From NCBI RefSeq assembly GCF_024722015.1, contig NZ_JANQBD010000015.1, positions 168,139 to 232,138 on the forward strand: DNA of 64,000 bases. The letters run 5' to 3'. This DNA is from Paenibacillus radicis (ex Xue et al. 2023) (lineage in GTDB: Bacteria; Bacillota; Bacilli; Paenibacillales; NBRC-103111). The notes under the pieces were generated by a model, which worked only from the letters and a program-made list of their open reading frames with translations, did not search any database and was not told the origin of the DNA. The position numbers were made by a program, and so were the translations under genes. This document shows, one piece after another, positions 6,920 through 16,062 of this stretch. Each line of letters begins with the position of its first letter. The first letter of the stretch is position 1.

Positions 6920-9706
6920 ATGAGTCAGAAAAAGTGGTATCAGATGACGGCGGAGGAGATTTTGCAATCGCAGCAAATTCATCCGTCAAAAGGGCTGTCG
7001 TCAGAAGAAGCGCAGAAGCGTATGGACGAGCATGGTCGCAATGAATTATCCGAAGGGGCAAAAATATCGCCGATCGCTTTATTTTTGAATCAGTTTAAAG
7101 ATTTTATGGTGCTGGTGCTGATGGGCGCTACACTCATTTCAGGGCTGCTGGGTGAATATTTGGATGCGGTGACGATTATCGCCATAATTATTATGAATGG
7201 GATTCTTGGCTTCGTTCAGGAATTCCGGGCAGAGCGCTCACTTCGTGCATTAAAGGAATTGTCCGCTCCGCATGCAAAGGTAATGAGAGAGGGTACGCTA
7301 TATCAAATTCCTGCAAGGGATCTAGTACCTGGGGATATTGTCCTCCTGGAGAGCGGGGACCGGATTCCGGCAGACATTCGATTTATTGACGCGAACAGTC
7401 TTTATGCGGAGGAATCTGCTTTAACGGGAGAATCTGTGCCTGTCAATAAGCATACGAATGCGCTTCACAATGAGGAAGTGCCACTCGGCGACCAAAGAAA
7501 TCTCGGTTTTATGGGCACTATGATTACGCGGGGTACTGCCAGAGGCATCGTTGTACGCACCGGTATGAATACGGAAATGGGTAAAATAGCTGACTTAATC
7601 CAGAGCACAGAGTCCATGGAAACACCGCTCCAGCATCGTTTAGAGCAGCTGGGGAAAATATTAATTATCGTTGCGCTAGCCTTAACTGTAGTTGTCGTCA
7701 TAGCAGGTATCGTCCACGGACAGGAGCCTTACGGTATGTTCCTGGCTGGAGTCAGCTTAGCTGTTGCAGCTATTCCGGAAGGATTACCGGCCATTGTCAC
7801 TATTGCGCTTGCTTTGGGTGTACAGCGGATGATTCAGAGAAAAGCAATCGTGCGCAAACTGCCCTCCGTTGAAACTCTCGGCTGTGCATCGGTTATCTGC
7901 TCCGACAAGACTGGCACACTGACGCAAAATAAAATGACAGTAACCCATCTGTGGCTGGGAGGCAATGTGTTGGAGGTTACCGGCGATGGATATGACCCTC
8001 GCGGTGATATTCTAAGCAGCGGCAGCCAAGTGGACATCCACAACAATTTGATGCTGAACCGGATGCTGCAAGTATCGGTGCTTTGCAACAACGCCGTACT
8101 GGTTGAAGAAAAGGGGGAGGCCAAACGCAAGAAGCAGGCGACCGAGGAGCCTTCAGTCAGTTGGAACATCAAAGGAGATCCAACCGAAGGGGCACTGGTT
8201 GTGCTTGGAGCCAAAGCGGGAGCGACCCAACAGCTGCTTGGTGGGCAGTACAGCCGGATAGGAGAATTCCCGTTCGATTCGGAACGGAAGCGGATGACCG
8301 TACTGGTTGAGCATCAAAGCGGCCGGATGGTTTGTACCAAAGGAGCGCCTGATTTGCTGCTGCACAAATGCAGTTACGTCCTATGGGACGATAAGGTGAT
8401 TCCGTTCACTACGACGTTGAAGCAAAAGGTGCTTGCTGCAAATGAAGGCATGGCCAAAAATGCACTTCGGGTGTTGGGTCTCGCATATCGCGATCTGAAG
8501 GTAACCGACAGCTTTACAGATGAGGATGACGTTGAACAGGGGCTTGTCTTCATCGGATTAACAGGGATGATCGATCCTCCCCGCAAAGAAGTGCGGGATG
8601 CTATCTCCAAATGCCGCAAGGCAGGTATCAAAACGGTGATGATAACAGGAGATCATCAGGGAACGGCTGAAGCGATTGCAAAGCAGCTCGGTATTTTGCC
8701 TCCAAGCGGCGGGTTGGCATTAAATGGGCAGCAGCTGAATCAGCTGAGTGATGATGAGCTGGATGATCGTGTGGAGGATGCTTACGTATACGCTAGGGTT
8801 TCACCGGAGCATAAGCTGAGGATAGTGAAGTCGCTGCAGCGCAAAGGGCACGTAGTTGCAATGACAGGTGATGGCGTGAATGACGCTCCGGCCATTAAAG
8901 CGGCTGATATCGGCATCGCGATGGGCATCAGCGGAACAGACGTAACCAAGGAAGCGGCAGCTCTTGTGCTTAGCGATGATAACTTTGCGAGCATTGTTGC
9001 AGCCATTGAAGAAGGGCGCGGTATATACGAAAATATTCGTAAATTTATACGCTATCTGCTTGCTTCCAACGTTGGAGAAATTATGACTATGTTTCTGGCC
9101 ATGATGGCCGGGCTGCCGCTGCCGCTTATCCCAATCCAAATCTTATGGGTAAACCTGGTGACCGATGGTCTTCCCGCCATGGCTCTTGGCGTCGATCAAG
9201 CTGAGAAGGATTTGATGCAGCAGAAGCCGCGAGGGGCACGAGAAAACATATTTGCCCGCCGTCTGGGCTGGAAAATTATTAGCCGGGGTATATTAATCGG
9301 TCTGTGCACGCTTGCGGCTTTCTTGATTGTCTTGTACCAGGGACCTAATGGCGACTCAGACACATTGGTTCATGCACAAACCGTTGCTTTTGCTACATTA
9401 GTTATGGCTCAGCTGATTCATGTGTTTGATTGCCGCAGTTCCCGTTCGATTTTTCATCGCAATCCGCTGCAAAATGGTTATTTAGTATTAGCAGTCATTT
9501 CCTCATTGCTGCTCATGCTAGCTGTGCTTTACATCAAACAGTTGCAGCCGATATTCAAAACGGTTCCGCTCGGCTGGCAGGATTGGATTATCGTGCTTGT
9601 GTTTGCTGGAATTCCAACGTTCCTGATGGGTATCGGCAGTGTCATGAGCAAGCCTGCCAAACGCAAGCCTATTCATTACGGTAACGCAAAACCTATAACC
9701 AGATAA
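6920..9706 (+). CDS. Calcium-translocating P-type ATPase (YloB type)
   Basis: 928 residues, SERCA/PMCA-like type IIA ATPase of the cytoplasmic membrane that exports Ca2+ at the expense of ATP. Seen in order: N-terminal actuator region, ALTGES (actuator loop), the membrane motif AAIPEGLPAIV (about residue 284), the phosphorylation site SDKTGTLTQNK (Asp about 329), KGDPTEGAL and KGAPD in the nucleotide domain, TGDGVNDAPAIK (about 648), and a C-terminal bundle of six membrane helices including NLVTDGLPAMALG. GGGAGG 10 bases before this ATG sets the start; a 41-codon upstream extension lacks any signal. In B. subtilis yloB supports spore germination or Ca2+ handling (family knowledge). Confidence 0.93.
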   Translation: MSQKKWYQMTAEEILQSQQIHPSKGLSSEEAQKRMDEHGRNELSEGAKISPIALFLNQFKDFMVLVLMGATLISGLLGEYLDAVTIIAIIIMNGILGFVQEFRAERSLRALKELSAPHAKVMREGTLYQIPARDLVPGDIVLLESGDRIPADIRFIDANSLYAEESALTGESVPVNKHTNALHNEEVPLGDQRNLGFMGTMITRGTARGIVVRTGMNTEMGKIADLIQSTESMETPLQHRLEQLGKILIIVALALTVVVVIAGIVHGQEPYGMFLAGVSLAVAAIPEGLPAIVTIALALGVQRMIQRKAIVRKLPSVETLGCASVICSDKTGTLTQNKMTVTHLWLGGNVLEVTGDGYDPRGDILSSGSQVDIHNNLMLNRMLQVSVLCNNAVLVEEKGEAKRKKQATEEPSVSWNIKGDPTEGALVVLGAKAGATQQLLGGQYSRIGEFPFDSERKRMTVLVEHQSGRMVCTKGAPDLLLHKCSYVLWDDKVIPFTTTLKQKVLAANEGMAKNALRVLGLAYRDLKVTDSFTDEDDVEQGLVFIGLTGMIDPPRKEVRDAISKCRKAGIKTVMITGDHQGTAEAIAKQLGILPPSGGLALNGQQLNQLSDDELDDRVEDAYVYARVSPEHKLRIVKSLQRKGHVVAMTGDGVNDAPAIKAADIGIAMGISGTDVTKEAAALVLSDDNFASIVAAIEEGRGIYENIRKFIRYLLASNVGEIMTMFLAMMAGLPLPLIPIQILWVNLVTDGLPAMALGVDQAEKDLMQQKPRGARENIFARRLGWKIISRGILIGLCTLAAFLIVLYQGPNGDSDTLVHAQTVAFATLVMAQLIHVFDCRSSRSIFHRNPLQNGYLVLAVISSLLLMLAVLYIKQLQPIFKTVPLGWQDWIIVLVFAGIPTFLMGIGSVMSKPAKRKPIHYGNAKPITR

Positions 9707-9715
9707 TCAACAACA

Positions 9716-9755
9716 GCCTGTGCCGGGGAATAAAACCCATGAGCGCGGGCTTTTT
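9716..9755 (+). terminator. Terminator after the P-type ATPase gene
   Basis: GCCTGTGC pairs with GCGCGGGC through an 8-pair stem containing two G-U pairs; a nested GGG/CCC pair sits in the loop and five T follow. Confidence 0.7.
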
Positions 9756-9872
9756 GCATTTTCCGGGAATATCGGTTAAAATTTTGCGGAAAAACTATGC
9801 ATGCTATTCGTTTTGCGTTATGATAGTGGCTAAACAAAAGGAACTCTAGAATGATTGAAAGCGGGAGAGATC

Positions 9873-10712
9873 ATGAATTTTACAAAAATGCATGGGTTAG
9901 GTAATGATTTTATCGTCGTTGCGGGCGAAAGCGAGCTGCCGTCGAACTCAAGCGAGCTCGCCGTTCAATTATGCAGCCGTTTTTTTGGCATCGGAGCTGA
10001 TGGTTTAGTCTATATATTGCCTTCAGATAAAGCAGATTACCAAATGCGTATTATTAATTCAGACGGATCGGAATCCGAACAATGTGGCAATGCGGTACGC
10101 TGCGTCGCTAAATATATATACGAGCATAATCTTATTGATTCCTCTCGAACCGAGCTATCTATCGAGACGTTGGGAGCGGGCGCACAGCAGGTACAGCTTA
10201 CTGTATCGCATGGCAAAGTAACTGCCGTTCGTGTTGATATGGGAGAGCCCGTGCTTCAAGGAAAGCTGGTACCTACTACTATCGATCAGGAGCAAGTGCT
10301 GAACTATCCTATTGAAGTGGCTGGACGAGTATTTCACTTTACCGCTGTCTCGATGGGGAATCCGCATTGTGTCATTTATGTAGAGGACGCAGCGGCAATC
10401 GATCTTGCAGTGTGGGGACCGAAGCTTGAAGTACATCCGTTGTTTCCGAGACGAGTGAACGTTGAATTTGCGACAGTCAAATCACGAGACGCTATGGATA
10501 TGCGGGTGTGGGAACGTGGAGCAGGACCAACCTTGGCATGTGGGACGGGCGCTTGCGCTACTTTGGTATCATCTGTGTTGAATGGATTGTCCGATAGAAT
10601 AGCCACCGTTTCATTAAAAGGTGGAGATTTGTTTATCGAATGGAGCGAGGCTGACAACCATGTATATATGACTGGGCCTGCCGAGCAGGTGTATACGGGT
10701 ATTCTTGACTAA
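9873..10712 (+). CDS. dapF: Diaminopimelate epimerase
   Basis: 279 residues. Interconverts LL- and meso-diaminopimelate for lysine and peptidoglycan synthesis. The N-terminal MNFTKMHGLGNDFIVV is canonical; the two catalytic cysteines are in SEQCGNAVRC (about Cys71) and TLACGTGACAT (about Cys223), and GxPHxV is present as MGNPHCVI. GGGAGAG lies 6 bases before this ATG, so the six-codon TTG extension upstream is rejected. It stands between yloB- and yicC-type genes, a position not occupied by dapF in B. subtilis, and probably shares a transcript with the following methionine-pathway gene. Confidence 0.95.
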   Translation: MNFTKMHGLGNDFIVVAGESELPSNSSELAVQLCSRFFGIGADGLVYILPSDKADYQMRIINSDGSESEQCGNAVRCVAKYIYEHNLIDSSRTELSIETLGAGAQQVQLTVSHGKVTAVRVDMGEPVLQGKLVPTTIDQEQVLNYPIEVAGRVFHFTAVSMGNPHCVIYVEDAAAIDLAVWGPKLEVHPLFPRRVNVEFATVKSRDAMDMRVWERGAGPTLACGTGACATLVSSVLNGLSDRIATVSLKGGDLFIEWSEADNHVYMTGPAEQVYTGILD

Positions 10713-10816
10713 TAAAACGCGCTCGTTGCGAAGTTGGGTTGTTTCGCCAGCTATTGCTAATGAACAGCCGTTTAACCTTGTGGTGTAAATGAAAAGGGAA
10801 GGCAGGACGGTAGAGG

Positions 10817-12709
10817 ATGAAGCTTGATTTGAGGGAAGCGCTCCGCCAGCAAATTATTATTGGTGATGGGGCCATGGGGACATACTTGTATCAGATGGGA
10901 TTTCCTGTAGGTATATCTTATGAGGAATTAAATTTGTTAAAGCCGGATGTAATAGCGGATGTTCATAAACGTTATTATGAGGCGGGCGCAAGATTAATTG
11001 AAACAAATACATTCTCCGCTAACCGCGAGAAGCTGTCCAAGTACGGACTCGAAGAGAATGTTGAGGCTATTAACCGCGCGGGCGTTGATTTGGCTCGCAA
11101 AGCAGTAGGCAGCGATGCTTATGTCGTGGGGGCAATTGGTTCCATTCGTGCAGGAATGCGCAAAAATTTTCGAACTGTCAAAATAAAAGAAGATTTGCGT
11201 CAACAAATTGAGATTTTATTGGACACGCAAGTGGACGGGCTGTTATTGGAATCATTCTATGATCTTGAGGAGCTGCTGCTCGCTCTAAAAATAATACGCA
11301 AGCTCAGTTCATTACCGGTTATATGCCAGTTCGCTACGGAAGGAACGGGGACGACACAAGATGGCGTTACGCTGCATGATGCTTTTGCCAAACTGAAGCA
11401 GAATGGTGCTGATGTTGTTGGCTTTAACTGCCGAAGCGGTCCTAACGGCCTTTTACGTTCACTTGAAAAAGTAGCTGCAGCAGGCGACGTATTGCCTTAT
11501 TCTATTTTCCCTAATGCAGGTATACCCGATTATGTCGATGGTCGCTTTACCTATGCGGCAACGCCGGAATATTTTGCGGAAACGGCACTGAAATTCGCTG
11601 ATCTGGGAGCGCGTATCATAGGCGGATGCTGCGGAACTACGCCTGAGCATATTGCTGCGATGTCGAAGGCGATTGCTATGTATACACCGGATCCGACCGC
11701 CTTGGTTAATGAGTCGCAGTCAACAGGGGTAGTTGAGCTGCCTCAACGTGAATCGGTAGCAAAATCGGTTGATGAAATAACGAATGCAGCGGTTGAGCCT
11801 AATATCATCGATTTGGTGAAGCAGCGCCATACGGTTATTGTGGAGCTGGATCCGCCACGCGATTTGGATATTGAGAAATTTATGAAGGGCGCACACGCGC
11901 TTAAAAAAGCAAAAGTCGACGCTTTGACTATGGCAGACAATTCATTGGCTGTAACTCGAATGAGCAATTTGGCTCTCGGTTATTTGGTAAAAGAGCAGAC
12001 AGGATTACGTCCGTTGATTCATATTGCTTGCCGTGATCGCAATTTGATTGGGACTCAATCCCATATGATGGGATTGCATGCTCTTGGAATTGATCATGTG
12101 CTCGCTGTAACAGGAGATCCAGCGCGATTTGGCGATCTGCCGGGTTCGAGCTCTGTCTATGATTTGACCTCATTCGAGATTATCCGTATGATCAAGCAGC
12201 TGAATCAAGGGGTAGCTTTCTCCGGCAAGCCGCTCAAGAAACAAGCGAACTTTATTGTAGGCGCTGCGTTTAACCCTAACGTCAAGCATCTGGATAAAGC
12301 CGTGCAAAGACTGGAACGGAAGATAGAAGCAGGTACGGACTATATTATGACACAGCCGGTATATGATGCTCAGTTGATTGAGAAAATTTACGAGGCGACG
12401 AAACATTTAAGCATTCCTATTTTTATCGGCATTATGCCGCTGGCTAGCGGGGGCAATGCGGAATATTTGCATAATGAAGTACCGGGCATCCAGCTTTCCG
12501 ATGAGGTGCGCCAGCGTATGAGCGGTTTGAAGGGTGAGGAAGGCCGGGCAATGGGCGTGCAGATCGCCAAGGAGCTTTTGGATACGGCGATGAAGTATTT
12601 TAACGGAATCTATCTGATGACACCTTTTCTCTCTTATGAGATGACCGTCCAGCTGACAAATTATGTATGGGAGAAGTCGGGGAGAGCTATTTCCACTTGT
12701 ACCCACTAG
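10817..12709 (+). CDS. Bifunctional homocysteine S-methyltransferase / methylenetetrahydrofolate reductase (YitJ type)
   Basis: 630 residues, a fusion of two enzymes of methionine synthesis. Residues 1 to about 300 form the homocysteine methyltransferase barrel with IGDGAMGTYLYQ and the zinc ligands at VGFNCRSG (Cys205) and GGCCGTTPEH (Cys271/272). Residues from about 330 are the FAD-dependent reductase (VIVELDPPRDLD, then DNSLAVTRMSNLAL, DHVLAVTGDPA and YIMTQPVYDA). Together they make methyl-THF and transfer the methyl group. The ATG is preceded by purine-rich AAGGCAGG and TAGAGG. The 104-base upstream gap shows no S-box (SAM) riboswitch, unlike B. subtilis yitJ. Confidence 0.93.
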   Translation: MKLDLREALRQQIIIGDGAMGTYLYQMGFPVGISYEELNLLKPDVIADVHKRYYEAGARLIETNTFSANREKLSKYGLEENVEAINRAGVDLARKAVGSDAYVVGAIGSIRAGMRKNFRTVKIKEDLRQQIEILLDTQVDGLLLESFYDLEELLLALKIIRKLSSLPVICQFATEGTGTTQDGVTLHDAFAKLKQNGADVVGFNCRSGPNGLLRSLEKVAAAGDVLPYSIFPNAGIPDYVDGRFTYAATPEYFAETALKFADLGARIIGGCCGTTPEHIAAMSKAIAMYTPDPTALVNESQSTGVVELPQRESVAKSVDEITNAAVEPNIIDLVKQRHTVIVELDPPRDLDIEKFMKGAHALKKAKVDALTMADNSLAVTRMSNLALGYLVKEQTGLRPLIHIACRDRNLIGTQSHMMGLHALGIDHVLAVTGDPARFGDLPGSSSVYDLTSFEIIRMIKQLNQGVAFSGKPLKKQANFIVGAAFNPNVKHLDKAVQRLERKIEAGTDYIMTQPVYDAQLIEKIYEATKHLSIPIFIGIMPLASGGNAEYLHNEVPGIQLSDEVRQRMSGLKGEEGRAMGVQIAKELLDTAMKYFNGIYLMTPFLSYEMTVQLTNYVWEKSGRAISTCTH

Positions 12710-12748
12710 CAAAATGAATTAATATAGGATAATGGATGTGAAAATGCG

Positions 12749-13630
12749 ATGATTCGCAGTATGACCGGATTCGGACAAGCAAACCGCGCCTTTGCTGGCT
12801 ATAGCGTGCAAATGGACCTGAAATCGGTCAATCATCGCTATTGTGAAGTCATTGTAAGGATGCCCCGCGAATGGTTAAAGTATGAGGATTTACTTAAACG
12901 CACCATTCTGGAGCGGATCAAACGAGGACGTGCAGATCTGTTCGTAACGATCGAACGCAGCTCTGCAGCGAATCAAACGGCAGAGCTGAATTGGACTTTA
13001 GCAGAAGCTTACCGCTCGGCGGCTGAGCAGCTGAAGGACAAATTTGGCCTGCATGAAGTGATGGAAGTGAAGGACTACTTGCGTATCCCTGATTTGATTT
13101 CCATTAAGGAAACGGTCGAAGTTACGGAAGAGGAAATTGAGTTTGCGCTTAAAGAGTGCGTAGGCATTGCGGTTACACAGCTTCTTCATATGCGTGAAAC
13201 GGAAGGCAGCCATTTATATGCGGACACTCTGCAGCGGATTGAAGCTACGGAATCCTTTCTTGAGCAAACCAAACGATTGGCTCCTCAAGCCGTGCTGGAT
13301 TACACAGCTAAGTTGCGTTTACGCATTCAGGAGCTGCTGCAGCAAACCGTTATTGATGAGGCGCGTTTAGCTACAGAGGTTGCGGTATTTGCCGAACGGG
13401 CCAATGTGGATGAAGAGATAACCCGTCTGCAAAGTCATCTTCAACAATTCAAACAGCTGCTGGACTCTATGGAGCCGGTTGGGAGAAAATTAGACTTTCT
13501 TGTACAGGAAATGAACAGGGAAGTGAACACAATCGGATCTAAAGCAAACCATGCCGGTCTCACAGCACTTGTCGTGGAAATGAAGGCCGAGCTGGAGAAG
13601 ATGAGAGAGCAGATTCAGAATATCGAATAG
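12749..13630 (+). CDS. yicC: YicC/YloC-family endoribonuclease
   Basis: 293 residues. The N terminus MIRSMTGFGQA is the family signature, with LKSVNHRYCEV after it and a C-terminal DUF1732 region ending NTIGSKANHAGLTALVVEMKAELEKMREQIQNIE, which is conserved. Members form hexamers that cut RNA in a Mn2+-dependent way (family knowledge). It starts the yloC-remA-gmk-rpoZ series, in the same order as B. subtilis. The ATG follows GGATGTG. Confidence 0.92.
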   Translation: MIRSMTGFGQANRAFAGYSVQMDLKSVNHRYCEVIVRMPREWLKYEDLLKRTILERIKRGRADLFVTIERSSAANQTAELNWTLAEAYRSAAEQLKDKFGLHEVMEVKDYLRIPDLISIKETVEVTEEEIEFALKECVGIAVTQLLHMRETEGSHLYADTLQRIEATESFLEQTKRLAPQAVLDYTAKLRLRIQELLQQTVIDEARLATEVAVFAERANVDEEITRLQSHLQQFKQLLDSMEPVGRKLDFLVQEMNREVNTIGSKANHAGLTALVVEMKAELEKMREQIQNIE

Positions 13631-13664
13631 AAGGCTAATGAAAGCTAATGAATGCTTACGAGGC

Positions 13665-13693
13665 GGCTTTGTTGTAGCAAAGCCTGTGGGAGG
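13665..13693 (+). promoter_or_regulatory. Hairpin directly before the remA ribosome binding site
   Basis: GGCTTTG and CAAAGCC form a perfect 7-pair stem over a 6-base loop; it ends three bases before GGGAGG, the remA Shine-Dalgarno. No T-tract follows, so it is not a terminator. It could modulate remA translation or stabilise a processed 5' end (inference). Confidence 0.45.
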
Positions 13694-13700
13694 AAAATAG

Positions 13701-13961
13701 ATGGCTATCAAACTTATTAATATCGGTTTCGGTAATATTGTATCCGCAAATCGGATCATTTCTATCGTTAGTCCGGAATCGGCGCCGATCAAGAGGATCA
13801 TACAAGAAGCACGCGATCGTCACATGTTGATTGACGCGACTTATGGACGCCGCACCCGAGCAGTGATTATAACCGATAGCGACCATGTGATTTTATCTGC
13901 GGTACAGCCTGAGACGGTGGCGCATCGACTTTCCAATAAGGACGATGATCATGACGAGTAG
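13701..13961 (+). CDS. remA: Extracellular matrix regulator RemA (DUF370)
   Basis: 86 residues, close to the B. subtilis RemA/YlzA length. A ring-forming DNA-binding protein that activates biofilm matrix and osmoprotection genes (family knowledge). The sequence MAIKLINIGFGNIV, then RIISIVSPESAPIKR, DATYGRRTRAVII and VILSAVQPETVAHRL matches the family throughout. GGGAGG precedes the ATG. Its end overlaps the start region of gmk. The sequence between yicC and remA contains a small hairpin next to the ribosome binding site. Confidence 0.95.
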   Translation: MAIKLINIGFGNIVSANRIISIVSPESAPIKRIIQEARDRHMLIDATYGRRTRAVIITDSDHVILSAVQPETVAHRLSNKDDDHDE

Positions 13962-14571
13962 TGACAAGGGGATTTTGATTGTATTATCAGGACCTTCCGG
14001 AGTTGGTAAAGGTACGGTTTGTAAAGCACTTCGGGAATGTGCACCTGATTTAATCTACTCGGTTTCAGCTACGACACGTGCTCCTCGTGAGGGTGAAGTG
14101 GATGGCGTGAATTATTTCTTTAAGACAAGGGAACAATTTCAGCAGTTGATCCAAGATAATCAAGTTTTGGAATGGGCTGAATATGTTGGTAATTATTACG
14201 GAACACCTCGTAAGTTTGTTGAGGATACTCTAAACTCCGGCAAGGATATTATTCTGGAGATTGAGGTTCAAGGCGCTTTGAAAGTAAAGAAGTCGTTTCC
14301 AGAAGGTGTGTTCATATTTTTGCTGCCTCCGTCAATGGATGAGTTAGAAAGCCGTATCATTGGGCGGGGAACGGAATCACAGGAAGCGATCCGCAGCCGG
14401 ATGTCAGTAGCCATGGATGAAATTCGCATGATGGAGCATTATGATTATGCTATTGTTAACGATCATGTTGAGCATGCTTGCTCAAGTATCCAATCGATTA
14501 TAGTAGCTGAGCATTGCCGCAAGGACAAAGTCGTAAGTAAAATAAAACAATGGATGGCAGAGGTGAAATAA
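13951..14571 (+). CDS. gmk: Guanylate kinase
   Basis: 206 residues from this start. Converts GMP to GDP using ATP. The P-loop LSGPSGVGKGTV, the GMP-binding SATTRAPREGEVDGVNYFF and EWAEYVGNYYGTP segments are all present, and the lid region LPPSMDELESRI follows. AAGG lies 9 bases before this ATG; an ATG six bases earlier is possible but too close to that site. The start overlaps the end of remA by 11 bases, and the stop abuts the rpoZ start, so remA-gmk-rpoZ are translationally coupled. Confidence 0.94.
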   Translation: MTSSDKGILIVLSGPSGVGKGTVCKALRECAPDLIYSVSATTRAPREGEVDGVNYFFKTREQFQQLIQDNQVLEWAEYVGNYYGTPRKFVEDTLNSGKDIILEIEVQGALKVKKSFPEGVFIFLLPPSMDELESRIIGRGTESQEAIRSRMSVAMDEIRMMEHYDYAIVNDHVEHACSSIQSIIVAEHCRKDKVVSKIKQWMAEVK

Positions 14572-14787
14572 ATGTTATACCCTTCAATTGACAAGCTGTT
14601 AGATAAAGTGGATAGCAAATATTCGTTGGTTGTTGCCGCGGCAAAGCGTGCAAGATTGCTGCGTGATGGAGCAAAAACGGAGGTTCGTAACAGAGCTTCG
14701 TACAAGAATGTAGGACTTGCATTGGAAGAGATTTATGAGGAGCATATCTCTTACGAGAAGCTTCCTACCAAAGAAATCGTAAAGTAA
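14572..14787 (+). CDS. rpoZ: RNA polymerase omega subunit
   Basis: 71 residues, typical for Bacillales omega. It assists assembly of the beta' subunit into RNA polymerase. MLYPSIDKLLDKVDSKYSLV, then AAAKRARLLRDG and the C-terminal ALEEIYEEHISYEK are characteristic. The ATG follows the gmk stop codon without a gap. A U-tract hairpin shortly after the gene separates it from coaBC. Confidence 0.95.
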   Translation: MLYPSIDKLLDKVDSKYSLVVAAAKRARLLRDGAKTEVRNRASYKNVGLALEEIYEEHISYEKLPTKEIVK

Positions 14788-14798
14788 GCTGTTCTACC

Positions 14799-14826
14799 AA
14801 CAACCCTTGTGGTTGTTATTTTTTTC
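14799..14826 (+). terminator. Terminator between rpoZ and coaBC
   Basis: AACAACC pairs perfectly with GGTTGTT over a 5-base loop and is followed by A and seven T. It splits the housekeeping block, so coaBC onward may depend on read-through or its own promoter. Confidence 0.8.
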
Positions 14827-14850
14827 TCGACAATTGGGGGCGAAAAGGGA

Positions 14851-16062
14851 ATGCTTCGAAATAAAACTATCGTTCTTGGCGTTAGCGGGGGAATTGCTGC
14901 TTATAAAGCAGCTGCAATTTGTAGTAAATTGGCTCAAGCAGGGGCTGATGTGCGCGTCATCATGACCGAATCCGCCACCCGTTTTATAGCACCTCTAACC
15001 TTTCAAACACTATCTCGACACGATGTGATTGTGGATACATTCGATGAAAAGGATGCTTCCGTTGTATCCCATATTGATTTGGCGGATCGTGCGGACCTTG
15101 TTGTGGTAGCTCCGGCTACGGCCAATATAATTGGCAAAATGGCGCATGGTTTGGCCGATGATATGTTAAGCACAACCCTCTTGGCAACAACAGCTCCAGT
15201 ACTTGTTGCTCCGGCGATGAATGTCCATATGTACGCCCATCCCGCAGTCCAGGCCAACATGGAAACTTTGGCCCGACGCGGGGTGTTATTTGTGGAGCCG
15301 GGAACTGGACAATTGGCTTGCGGATATGTTGGCAAGGGAAGGCTTGAGGAGCCAGAGCAGATTGTAGAAGCGATACACCGCTTTTTTATGGAGAAAGGGC
15401 AGCTGCGCGGCAAAAAAGTGTTGGTTACCGCAGGTGGAACGGTTGAACGAATTGACCCTGTCCGCTATTTAACCAATGATTCGTCTGGTAAAATGGGGTA
15501 TGCGATTGCGGAAGCCGCACGAAGTATGGGGGCGGAGGTAACACTTGTGACTGGAAAGGCTTCTTTGCCGGTTCCCGAAGGTGTGAAGGCAATCCATGTT
15601 GAATCTGCGCAGAACATGCTGGAGGCTGTTTTGGAAAGATTCCCTGATTCCGATATTGTAATTAAAGCTGCAGCTGTAGCCGATTATCGGCCTGCGGAGC
15701 GTGCAATGCAAAAAATTAAAAAAAATGAACAAGAAATGACCCTTACTTTGGTCAAGAATGAAGATATTTTACAAACCATTGGCAGGATGAAAAAGCATCA
15801 ATACTTAGTAGGATTTGCAGCCGAGACTGAACGTATCGACGAATATGCGATGGGCAAGCTGTTGAAGAAAAATTGTGATCTGCTTGTAGCCAACGATGTT
15901 ACGCAGGAAGGCGCAGGCTTCGGAACAGATACGAATGTCGTCCGATTGTACGATAAGAATGGCTTGGTAAAATCGCTGCCTATCATGACTAAACAGGGTG
16001 TAGCACGAGAACTGTTAACGCTCATTGCTGAACGGACTACGAAGGGAGAAGGGACGAACTAA
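14851..16062 (+). CDS. coaBC: Bifunctional phosphopantothenoylcysteine decarboxylase / phosphopantothenate-cysteine ligase
   Basis: 403 residues. Two consecutive steps of coenzyme A synthesis. CoaC (residues 1-190): GVSGGIAAYKAA, SHIDLADRADLVVVAPATAN, the PxMNxxM motif as APAMNVHM, and the substrate-clamp Cys in GQLACGYVGKGRLE. CoaB (from about 190): VTAGGTVERIDPVRYLTN and DLLVANDVTQEGAGFGTDTN. The start giving MLRNKTIVLG follows AAGGGA and GGGGGCG; the 14-codon upstream extension reads through the terminator and is rejected. Its TAA overlaps the priA ATG by one base. Confidence 0.95.
   Translation: MLRNKTIVLGVSGGIAAYKAAAICSKLAQAGADVRVIMTESATRFIAPLTFQTLSRHDVIVDTFDEKDASVVSHIDLADRADLVVVAPATANIIGKMAHGLADDMLSTTLLATTAPVLVAPAMNVHMYAHPAVQANMETLARRGVLFVEPGTGQLACGYVGKGRLEEPEQIVEAIHRFFMEKGQLRGKKVLVTAGGTVERIDPVRYLTNDSSGKMGYAIAEAARSMGAEVTLVTGKASLPVPEGVKAIHVESAQNMLEAVLERFPDSDIVIKAAAVADYRPAERAMQKIKKNEQEMTLTLVKNEDILQTIGRMKKHQYLVGFAAETERIDEYAMGKLLKKNCDLLVANDVTQEGAGFGTDTNVVRLYDKNGLVKSLPIMTKQGVARELLTLIAERTTKGEGTN

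Noticed and set aside
10713..10816. SAM riboswitch before the methionine fusion gene
   Set aside because: The gap is short, lacks the S-box core and has no terminator/antiterminator pair.
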